This document shows, piece after piece, positions 31,353-38,218 of a DNA stretch of 43,898 nucleotides. Position numbers and translations under genes: made by a program. Within the stretch, counting starts at the first letter, position 1; every line of letters begins with the position of its first letter. The stretch is from Acidimicrobiaceae bacterium (GTDB taxonomy: Bacteria; Actinomycetota; Acidimicrobiia; Acidimicrobiales; Ilumatobacteraceae): contig JACJWF010000020.1 of NCBI GenBank assembly GCA_020637295.1, forward strand, positions 1-43,898, written 5' to 3'. The notes under the pieces are model-generated. The model saw only the letters and a program-made list of their open reading frames with translations, was not told where the DNA came from and did no database searches.

Positions 31353-32153
31353 TCATCCCTCCGGGGCGGCTTTGGGTTGGTACTGGTAGGCCCGCTGGGT
31401 GCGGCCACCGGCCACCAGCAGGTGCTCGCCGGTGACCCACGACGCGGCGGGGGAGGCCAGGTAGAGCACGGCGCCGGCGATGTCGTCGGGAGTGCCGGTG
31501 CGGCCGAGCGGGATGGTGCGAGCCAGCGCGTCGAGTTGGTCCTCCACGCCGAGCACCTCGCGGAACGCTTCGGTGACGACCGGGCCGGGCGACACGGCGT
31601 TGACGCGGATGCCGCGCTCGGCGAGCTCCAGCGCCAGCGTCTGGGTGAGGTTGATCATGCCCGCCTTCGCCGCCGCGTACGGGCCGGTGTACGGGCTGCC
31701 GCGGGTGCCGGCGCCGGACGTGATGTTGATGATCACCCCGCCGTCGACCATCCGGTTGCCCGCCGCCTTGGCGCCCTGGAACGCCGACGTGAGGTTGAGC
31801 TCCAGCTGGGAGCGGAACACGTCGTCCGGGGTGTCCACCAGCAGGCGGACGTTCTTCTCGTTGGAGCCGCCGACATCGTTGACCCAGATGTCCAGCCGGC
31901 CGAACGTGGCCATCGTCCGCTCGGCGATCGTCTCGCTGAAGTCGCGGATGTCGCCGTCGCAGATCAGCGCCCGCTGCCCGCGGGCCTCCGCGCCGGCGGC
32001 GGTCTCCTCGCAGTCGCCACGGCGGCGGGCGTTGATGACTACGTCTGCGCCGGCGTCGGCCAGCGCCCAGGCGATGGCCCGGCCGATGCCCTGGCCGGAG
32101 CCGGTGACGACCGCGACCTTCCCGTCCAGCCGGAACTGGTCGAGCAGGCTCAT
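31353..32153 (-). CDS. SDR family oxidoreductase
   Basis: 266-residue SDR with TGSGQGIG cofactor motif, an unusual WVNDVGG in place of the usual VNNAG, and catalytic Tyr159/Lys163 (YAAAK). ATG 32153 overlaps the P450 stop by 4 bases, so the two are translationally coupled; a P450-alcohol to ketone sequence is a reasonable inference. The longer open frame upstream is antisense to the P450 reading frame and not part of the protein. Confidence 0.92.
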   Translation of the reverse strand: MSLLDQFRLDGKVAVVTGSGQGIGRAIAWALADAGADVVINARRRGDCEETAAGAEARGQRALICDGDIRDFSETIAERTMATFGRLDIWVNDVGGSNEKNVRLLVDTPDDVFRSQLELNLTSAFQGAKAAGNRMVDGGVIINITSGAGTRGSPYTGPYAAAKAGMINLTQTLALELAERGIRVNAVSPGPVVTEAFREVLGVEDQLDALARTIPLGRTGTPDDIAGAVLYLASPAASWVTGEHLLVAGGRTQRAYQYQPKAAPEG

Positions 32154-33367
32154 GCCAGCGTCGTCCAGCGAAGCGGCAGGGACGTCAGGCCGTGGAGGAT
32201 GAACGAGTCGTTGCGGACGGGGTTGCCCGCCAGCTCGATGTCGCCCATCCGGCGGAGGATCTTCTCGAACGACACCTTGGTCTCCAGGCGGGCCAGCGGC
32301 GCACCGATGCAGTGGTGGATGCCCCACCCGAATGCCACGTGGCCCATGATCTGCTTCTGCGGCCGGTCGATGTCGAAGTCGTCGGGGTGGTCGAACTTGC
32401 GCGGGTCGCGGTTGGCGGAGGCGAAGAGCAGCTGCAGCTTGGAGCCTTCGGGGATCGTCTCCCCATGCACCACGCACTCCTGCGCGTTGGTGCGGAACAG
32501 GCCCTGGGCGGGGCTGTCGAAGCGCAGGGCCTCCTCGATGGCGATGGGGATCAGCGTCGGGTCGTCACGCAGGCGCTGCATCAGCTCCGGCCGCTGGATC
32601 AGCCGGTAGAGCATCATGCCCAGGAGGCTGGTGGTGGTCTCGTGGCCGGCCACCAGCACCTGGTGGCCGAGGTGGCGGGCCTCGCCGCCGTCGATCGTGC
32701 CATTGCGCCGGGCCACGGCCAGCCGGCTGATCACGTCGTCCGGCAGCACGTCGCCGATCACCGCGGGGTCTGCCGGCGCGTCGGCCTCGTCCAGCAGGCG
32801 GTCGCGCACCGCCATGGCCCGGTCGATGGCGTCGCCGAGACGCTGCTTGGCGGGCTCGTAGATCGCCATGTCGCCGGTGCTCAACGCGGTGGCGATGTCG
32901 TCGGCCGACTGGCGGAACCCCTCCCGCTCCTCTTCGGGAATGCCGAACAGCTCGGCGATGGCCACGGCAGGCAGCGGGGCGGCGTAGAGGGGCACGAAGT
33001 CGCCCTCGCCCAACGGCAGCATGGCGTCCAGGTAGTGGTCGGCGAGCTCGGCGATGCGCGGCTCCAGCCGGGCGATCGAGGTGGGGAGGAACGCATCGCG
33101 CAGCACATGGCGGTGGCGCTGATGGTCCGGGTCGTCCGTGGTGCCGAGCACGCCGGACTCCTGGTAGAAGACGCCGGGGCCGCTGCCGTTGACCCACAGA
33201 TCGGGCTGCTTCAGCGTGGCGACCACGTCGTCGAACCGGCTGACCACGTAGAACGCCGGGTCGAAGTCCGTCACCTTGTGCACGGGGCACTGGCCGCGGA
33301 GCACCTCGTACTGCTCCGTCGGCTCGAACGCCTTGGATGCGGCGACGTGGGAGTAGTCGAGGCTCAT
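32150..33367 (-). CDS. Cytochrome P450
   Basis: 405-residue class-I-type P450. The I-helix is AGHETT, ExxR is in EEALRFDSP, and the heme loop is FGWGIHHCIGAPLARLE with axial Cys353. It has the general layout of CYP107/CYP125-like actinobacterial P450s, but assignment to a CYP family needs a database. It is only distantly related to the P450 at 7040. ATG 33367 is 4 bases after the YgiN-like stop. A ferredoxin partner is not encoded nearby. Confidence 0.95.
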   Translation of the reverse strand: MSLDYSHVAASKAFEPTEQYEVLRGQCPVHKVTDFDPAFYVVSRFDDVVATLKQPDLWVNGSGPGVFYQESGVLGTTDDPDHQRHRHVLRDAFLPTSIARLEPRIAELADHYLDAMLPLGEGDFVPLYAAPLPAVAIAELFGIPEEEREGFRQSADDIATALSTGDMAIYEPAKQRLGDAIDRAMAVRDRLLDEADAPADPAVIGDVLPDDVISRLAVARRNGTIDGGEARHLGHQVLVAGHETTTSLLGMMLYRLIQRPELMQRLRDDPTLIPIAIEEALRFDSPAQGLFRTNAQECVVHGETIPEGSKLQLLFASANRDPRKFDHPDDFDIDRPQKQIMGHVAFGWGIHHCIGAPLARLETKVSFEKILRRMGDIELAGNPVRNDSFILHGLTSLPLRWTTLA

Positions 33368-33371
33368 GCGG

Positions 33372-33731
33372 TCAGCCCTCCGGGAACGTGGCGGTGGCGC
33401 CGCCGTCGGGGCCCCGGACCTGGGCGGTGGCGTCCACCCGGTACTTCATCGCGCTGCCACCCAGCCGCTGCACGGCGCGCATGGCCGCGCCGGTGGCCGC
33501 GAAGTTGGGGTGCTGGAAGTGGGCTTCCAGCGTGGCCGCGTCCGCCCACATCTCGACGATCTGGATGCGGCCGGGGTCCGCCGGATCGGCGGCGATGGTG
33601 TAGGTGAGGCACCCGGGTTCGTCCTCACGGGTGCTGCGCTGGAGATCTGCCGTGGCCGCCACCACCGTGTCACGGTCGGCGGGGTCGACGTCGATGTGCC
33701 CGATGATGATGATCGGTTGGTCGGCAGCCAC
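33372..33731 (-). CDS. Antibiotic biosynthesis monooxygenase (ABM/YgiN-like) protein
   Basis: 119-residue ferredoxin-like-fold ABM-domain protein: IIIIGHIDVDPADRDTVVAATADLQRST, EPGCLTYTIAADPADPGRIQIVEMWADAATLEAHFQHPNF is the defining arrangement. Members are quinol monooxygenases or small cofactor-free oxygenases. It lies directly upstream of the P450 in the same operon. Confidence 0.9.
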   Translation of the reverse strand: MAADQPIIIIGHIDVDPADRDTVVAATADLQRSTREDEPGCLTYTIAADPADPGRIQIVEMWADAATLEAHFQHPNFAATGAAMRAVQRLGGSAMKYRVDATAQVRGPDGGATATFPEG

Positions 33732-33787
33732 GGCGGAACTCCTTTGTCAATGCCGACCGCCGGGGAGACAGCGGCCGGCAGGTCGTG

Positions 33788-34570
33788 TCAGTAGGGGAGC
33801 GAGCCGCCGTCCACCGGGAACATGCACCCGGTGAAGTTGCGGGCGGCTTCGGAGGCCAGCAGCACGGCGACGGCGGCCACCTGCTCCACGGTGTTCGGCT
33901 TCTTGATGGCCGACTCCGCGGCGAACAGGTCGATCATCGCGTCGTAGCTCTCGAGGCCCATCATCTTCGCCGACTCGGGACCGGTCTCGCGGACGATGTC
34001 GGTCTCGATCAGGCCGGGGAGGATGGCGTTGACGGTGACACCGGTGGTGCCGGTCTCCTTCGCCGCCGCCTTCGTCAGGCCGAGCACCGCGTGCTTGGTG
34101 GCGTTGTAGCCGGGCAGGCCGGGCTTGCCGCCCTTGCCCTCCACCGACGACGTGACGATGATCCGGCCGTAGCCCCTCGGCAGCATGTGCTGGAGCGACT
34201 TGCGCATGCCCCAGAACACGCTGTTGAGGTTCCAGTCCATCTCCAGCTGCCACTCCTCGTCGGACATCATCGCCACGGGGGCGGTGTGCATGACACCGCC
34301 GGAGTTGAGGCACATGATGTCCAGCTGGCCGAAGCGCTCCACCGCGAAATCGACGATGCCCTCCGCGGTGGACTGCTTGGTGGCGTCGCCGGCGAAGAAG
34401 GCGATGTTGTCGCCCCCACCCATCTCGGCGATGGCCTGCGCGCCCTTGGCGGCGTCGCGACCGTTGACCACGACCTTGGCGCCCTCGCGGAGGAAGGCCT
34501 CCGCCATGCCACGGCCGATGGAGCGAGTGCCGCCGGTGATCGCGGCGACCCTACCTTCGAGCTTTCCCAT
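33788..34570 (-). CDS. SDR family oxidoreductase (tandem paralogue 1)
   Basis: 260-residue SDR beginning MGKLEGRVAAITGGTRSIGRG with catalytic Tyr155/Lys159 (YNATKH) and an LNSGGV in place of the usual NNAG. The neighbour at 34591 is a clear tandem paralogue: same length, same LFAAESAIKKPN/WFAQESAIKRLN insert, same C-terminus. The variant NSG motif suggests altered cofactor or substrate positioning. It starts at ATG 34570, 20 bases after the neighbour's stop. Confidence 0.92.
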   Translation of the reverse strand: MGKLEGRVAAITGGTRSIGRGMAEAFLREGAKVVVNGRDAAKGAQAIAEMGGGDNIAFFAGDATKQSTAEGIVDFAVERFGQLDIMCLNSGGVMHTAPVAMMSDEEWQLEMDWNLNSVFWGMRKSLQHMLPRGYGRIIVTSSVEGKGGKPGLPGYNATKHAVLGLTKAAAKETGTTGVTVNAILPGLIETDIVRETGPESAKMMGLESYDAMIDLFAAESAIKKPNTVEQVAAVAVLLASEAARNFTGCMFPVDGGSLPY

Positions 34571-34590
34571 TGTTCTCGTGTCCCCCTGGC

Positions 34591-35370
34591 TCAGTACGGC
34601 GCCGAGCCGCCGTCGATGGAAATGAGCGAACCGGTGATGCCGGCGCCGGCGTCGGAGGCCAGCAGCGACGCCACGATGGCGACGTCCTCGACGTCGTTGA
34701 GCCGCTTGATCGCGGACTCCTGGGCGAACCAGTCGAGCAGCGCCTCGTAGGTGATGCCCATGGCCTCCGCGGCGGGCGGCCCGTCGGTCTTCATCATGTC
34801 GGTCTCGATGGCACCCGGGCAGAGCGCGTTGACCGTGATGCCGAGCGTGCCGACCTCCTGGGCCATCGACTTGGTGAGGCCGTTGACCGCGTGCTTCGCC
34901 GTGACGTAGATGGCGATGCCCGGCTTGCCGACCTTGCCCTCCGTGGAGGAGATGTTGATGATCCGGCCCCACTGCTGGGGGATCATGTGCTGCAATGCGG
35001 CCCGGCTGCACCAGAACGTGCTCCACAGGTTGACCTTCAACGCCCAGTCCATGGCCTCGTCGGTGAGCTGCGCCACGGGCGCGTTGTCCTTCGAGCCACC
35101 GGCGTTGTTGACCAGGATGTCGATGCGGCCGTACCGGGCCACCGTCTCGGCGATGAGCCGCTCGCAGTCCTCGCGGACGGCAGAGTCCGCGGCCACGAAC
35201 ATGGCGTTGTCGCCGGCGTTCATCTCGGCGATGGCCCCTTCGCCCTTCGCCTGGTCGCGGCCACTGACCACGACCTTTGCACCATCGCGCAGGTACGCCT
35301 CGGCGATGGCCCGGCCGATGCCGCGAGTGCCACCACTGATGACGGCGACGCGTCCGTCCAGTTCACCCAT
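34591..35370 (-). CDS. SDR family oxidoreductase (tandem paralogue 2)
   Basis: 259-residue SDR: MGELDGRVAVISGGTRGIGRAI, VNNAGGS, catalytic Tyr155/Lys159 (YVTAKH), and C-terminus IDGGSAPY. It is the first gene of the minus-strand operon 35370-30823 (SDR, SDR, YgiN-like, P450, SDR, PPOX). It diverges from the TIM-barrel gene at 35458; the shared 87-base region holds the motif at 35426-35438. Confidence 0.93.
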   Translation of the reverse strand: MGELDGRVAVISGGTRGIGRAIAEAYLRDGAKVVVSGRDQAKGEGAIAEMNAGDNAMFVAADSAVREDCERLIAETVARYGRIDILVNNAGGSKDNAPVAQLTDEAMDWALKVNLWSTFWCSRAALQHMIPQQWGRIINISSTEGKVGKPGIAIYVTAKHAVNGLTKSMAQEVGTLGITVNALCPGAIETDMMKTDGPPAAEAMGITYEALLDWFAQESAIKRLNDVEDVAIVASLLASDAGAGITGSLISIDGGSAPY

Positions 35371-35425
35371 GTGATTGTCCCCTTCCCCTCTGGGTAGCGG
35401 GACTGTATCGCACAAACACCAGTCG

Positions 35426-35438
35426 CAATCAAGTAAGT
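35426..35438 (+). promoter_or_regulatory. AT-rich motif CAATCAAGTAAGT in divergent region
   Basis: This shares the CAATC and AAGTAAGT halves with 17804-17818, lacking two bases between them. It precedes GGGAGG (35443-35448) and GTG 35458 on the plus strand. Confidence 0.4.
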
Positions 35439-35457
35439 CCCTGGGAGGTCCCCTAGC

Positions 35458-36243
35458 GTGCACGGCATGGATCGCCTCGCCTCGCTCGCCGCAGGCTGCG
35501 TGCTGGACGTCGGCCCGGCGGAGGCCGTGGATGTCGCCGCCGCCTCCGGCTGGCCGGCGGTGGGATTGTGGTTCGACCCGGCCACCTGGACCGATGCGAC
35601 CACCGTCGAGGTGCGCCACCGGCTGGACGCCACCGGCCTGGTCGCGCTGGACATCGAGCCGGTCATCCTCGGCCGCGGGGCGGACGCCGGCGAGCGGATG
35701 ATCGCGGCGGCAGCGGCCCTGGACGTGCGGTTCCTGCTGGTCGCCAGCGGGCCGGCCGAGCGGGGCGAGGTGGTCGACAGGTTCGCCGAGTTGTGCGGCG
35801 AGGCCGCCACCGTGGCCCCCGGCCTCACGGTGGTGCTGGAGTTCCTGCCGATCTTCTCGATCGGCTCGCTGGGCGGTGCAGTGGAGGTCGTGCGCGAGGT
35901 GGGTGCGCCGAACAGTGGCGTGCTGGTGGACACCCTGCATCTCGCCAGGTCCGGCGGCACGGCGGCCGACCTCTCCGCATTGCCGCCCGGGGTGGTGCCG
36001 TACCTGCAACTCGCCGACGCCCCGGCCGTGGGGCCAGCCGACCCGGTTGCGCTGCGCGAGGAAGCCCTGCACGGGCGTCTGCTGCCGGGTGAGGGCGACC
36101 TGCCGCTGGACGCGGTGCTCGCGGCGGCGCCTGGCGTCCCGGTGTCCGTCGAGCTGCGGTCGCGGGCGCTGATGGAGGGCTACCCGGACCCGGTGGAGCG
36201 GGCTCGGGTGATCCGCCGTTCGCTCAGTTCCCTGGCTCTCTGA
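35458..36243 (+). CDS. Sugar phosphate isomerase/epimerase family TIM-barrel protein (second copy)
   Basis: 261-residue AP_endonuc_2-type barrel, shorter than the 25210 protein. TVVLEFLPIFSIGSL carries the metal Glu, VLVDTLHLARSGG the Asp/His pair, YLQLADAP, and SVELRSRALMEGYPDP the final Glu. Start is GTG 35458, 9 bases after GGGAGG; ATG 35467 is possible. The 3' end overlaps the convergent lipocalin-like gene by 20 bases. Similarity to 25210 is in motifs rather than overall sequence. Confidence 0.87.
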   Translation: MHGMDRLASLAAGCVLDVGPAEAVDVAAASGWPAVGLWFDPATWTDATTVEVRHRLDATGLVALDIEPVILGRGADAGERMIAAAAALDVRFLLVASGPAERGEVVDRFAELCGEAATVAPGLTVVLEFLPIFSIGSLGGAVEVVREVGAPNSGVLVDTLHLARSGGTAADLSALPPGVVPYLQLADAPAVGPADPVALREEALHGRLLPGEGDLPLDAVLAAAPGVPVSVELRSRALMEGYPDPVERARVIRRSLSSLAL

Positions 36244-37315
36244 TCACCACGCACTCGTAGTGGGCCAGGCCGGTGGCCTCGCCGGACCGCACCAGGGTGA
36301 AGTTCTCGGCCCAGTCGTGGGCGAACTCGAACTCCCGCCCGGTGGCGACGTCGCGGATCAGCGTCGGGTGGGTGACGTCCCACACCTCGCCCTCCTGGTG
36401 GTACTCGCCGCGGTAGACGCCCTGGCCGAGCCCGTCGTCGAACCCGCCGAAGTAGCCGCCGCCCTGGCAGTAGACCCAGCCGAGGTCGGTGAAGGAGTAG
36501 TCGCGGACCACGCCGTCCACGTCGGTGAGGCGGAACGTGCCCGACTGCACCCGCCGGCCACCCTCGTGGAACACCACGTCCTGCTCGGCCCGCACGACGG
36601 GGACCACGCCGTCGGCGGTGAGGATCGCGCCCTTCCCGCTGGCCGCCCGGCCGTTGGGGTCCTCGAAGAAGAAGCCGTTGTGGTCGGGCATGTGGAACAG
36701 CACCCAGTGGCGCACGCCCGGCACCCGCCGGCTGGGGGTCGGCACGCCGTAGAGGCGGGGGCCGCCGCGGCCGGGCTGGTTGCCCCACGAATGGTTGCGG
36801 AACATCGCCGCCGTGCTGCGCTCCAGCGTGACCCGCTCGCCGCCGACCTCCACCCAGCCCTCCAGTTCCCCGGAGATCTCGTAGGTCGCCCGCTCGCTGA
36901 GGAGCCGGCCGTCCAGCCGCTTGACCTCGATCGGGCCCATGTACGGCACGCCGGTGGTGTGGGCCAGCACGTCCATGGCGAACCCGTGGTCACCGGGCTC
37001 CAGCACCAGCCGTACGGTTTCCAGCGGCTCGGCGATCTCGATCCGCAACGGGCCGGCACCGAGGTGGTCCATGTCGCTGCGCAAGCGGCGGGACACGCGG
37101 ATGTTGTACTGGCGGCCGCCGTGCCGCAGGCAGACGAACCCGTCGAGCACGTCGTTGTTGGCGTAGAGGCGCACGTTGGACGTGAACCCGACCGTGCCCG
37201 CCTGGTCCGCCCCGCACACGTAGTGCCCGTCGTTCCACATCGGGTCGCTGCCGTGGACGCCGGCGAACGTCTCGGTGAACTGGTGGTACGGGTACTCGTC
37301 CATGCGCAGCAGCAC
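36224..37315 (-). CDS. Lipocalin-like / hydroxyneurosporene-synthase-like protein (copy B)
   Basis: 363-residue paralogue of 11514-12692. Shared features are RHGGRQYNIRVSRRLR near the N-terminus, HSWG (His175) and the C-terminal GGGYFGGFDDGLGQGVYRGE followed by VWDVTHPT. GAAGGAGG precedes GTG 37315 and decides that start over ATG 37303. In this family AttH/CrtC-type folds bind or hydrate hydrophobic isoprenoid-like molecules; function here is unproven. It diverges from the SDR at 37409. Confidence 0.72.
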   Translation of the reverse strand: MLLRMDEYPYHQFTETFAGVHGSDPMWNDGHYVCGADQAGTVGFTSNVRLYANNDVLDGFVCLRHGGRQYNIRVSRRLRSDMDHLGAGPLRIEIAEPLETVRLVLEPGDHGFAMDVLAHTTGVPYMGPIEVKRLDGRLLSERATYEISGELEGWVEVGGERVTLERSTAAMFRNHSWGNQPGRGGPRLYGVPTPSRRVPGVRHWVLFHMPDHNGFFFEDPNGRAASGKGAILTADGVVPVVRAEQDVVFHEGGRRVQSGTFRLTDVDGVVRDYSFTDLGWVYCQGGGYFGGFDDGLGQGVYRGEYHQEGEVWDVTHPTLIRDVATGREFEFAHDWAENFTLVRSGEATGLAHYECVVIREPGN

Positions 37316-37341
37316 GGCGCCTCCTTCGATCGGCGGGGGCT

Positions 37342-37369
37342 AGTAAGCGAAGTCGGTGACAAGTTACTA
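37342..37369. promoter_or_regulatory. AGTAAG/AGTTAC repeat in divergent promoter region
   Basis: AGTAAG (37342-37347) and AGTTAC (37362-37367) are 20 bases apart start-to-start, the same spacing as at 19817-19842. The second lies within CAAGTTACTAT, which also contains a TACTAT -10-like hexamer. Confidence 0.4.
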
Positions 37370-37408
37370 TTGCACGTCGCCGCGCGGCGACCGAGAGGGG
37401 ATTCCACC

Positions 37409-38185
37409 ATGGGCACGTTCACTCCGTCGTTCGCCGGCGACGTCGCGTTCGTCACCGGCGCCGCCGGCGGCATGGGCCGGGCGTGCGCGCTCGCCTTCGC
37501 CGCGGCGGGGGCGAAGGTGCTGCTGTGCGACGTCAACGATGCCGGCGGCGAGGAGACGGCAGCGATGGCCGTGGCCGCCGGTGGCGAGGCCGTGTACCGC
37601 CGGGCAGACGTCAGTTCCGCCGCCGACGTGGAGGCCGCCGTCGGCGAGGCCGTGGCGCGCTGGGGCCGGCTGGACTGCGCCGTCAATGCGGCCGCCATCG
37701 AGACCGAGACGGTGCTGCTGCACGAGGCCACCGAGGAGTCGTGGGACCGGATGCAGGCGGTGAACCTGAAGGGCACCTTCCTCTGCCTGAAGTACGAACT
37801 GGCGGCGATGCTGGCCGCGGGCAACGGCGGGGCGATCGTCAACATCGCCTCGACCAACTCGTTCCGCCCCCAGCCGCACCAGACGGCGTACACGGCGTCG
37901 AAGCACGGCGTGCTCGGGCTGACCCGCCAGGCGGCCATCGACTACGCCCCCCTCGGCGTGCGGGTCAACGCCATCTGCCCCGGTGGCATCGACACGCCGA
38001 TGTTGCGCGGCGCCATGGAGCGCCGTGGCCGCGATCCGCAGGATGTCGCCAACCGTCTCAGCCTGATCGGCCGTTTCGGCACGCCGGAGGAGATCGCTGC
38101 CGCGGCCCTGTGGCTGTGCAGCGACTCGTCCAGCTACACCATGGGCCACGCACTCGCCGTCGACGCCGGCTACCTCGCCCGCTGA
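37409..38185 (+). CDS. SDR family oxidoreductase
   Basis: 258-residue SDR with TGAAGGMG cofactor motif, DVNDAGG after strand 2 (an Asp there favours NAD), and catalytic Tyr161/Lys165 (YTASK). The motif VNAAAIE replaces NNAG. GAGAGGGG precedes ATG 37409. It is a single-gene unit convergent with the OYE-like gene, separated by 33 bases containing a short GC hairpin. Confidence 0.92.
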   Translation: MGTFTPSFAGDVAFVTGAAGGMGRACALAFAAAGAKVLLCDVNDAGGEETAAMAVAAGGEAVYRRADVSSAADVEAAVGEAVARWGRLDCAVNAAAIETETVLLHEATEESWDRMQAVNLKGTFLCLKYELAAMLAAGNGGAIVNIASTNSFRPQPHQTAYTASKHGVLGLTRQAAIDYAPLGVRVNAICPGGIDTPMLRGAMERRGRDPQDVANRLSLIGRFGTPEEIAAAALWLCSDSSSYTMGHALAVDAGYLAR

Positions 38186-38190
38186 CGCCG

Positions 38191-38205
38191 GCGGCGGCCC
38201 GCCGC
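38191..38205. terminator. Short GC hairpin between convergent genes
   Basis: GCGGCG-GCC-CGCCGC is a perfect 6-bp stem with 3-base loop, 6 bases after the SDR stop and 14 before the convergent stop. It is a weak terminator candidate without a T-run. Confidence 0.35.
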
Positions 38206-38218
38206 GTCAGAGCGGTTG

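Noticed and set aside
17804..37369. KstR or KstR2 operators (steroid catabolism) as explanation of the AT-rich motif
   Set aside because: The motif lacks the AAC-N2-GTT or CAAG-N2-CTTG symmetry of those sites, so no steroid-regulon claim is made.
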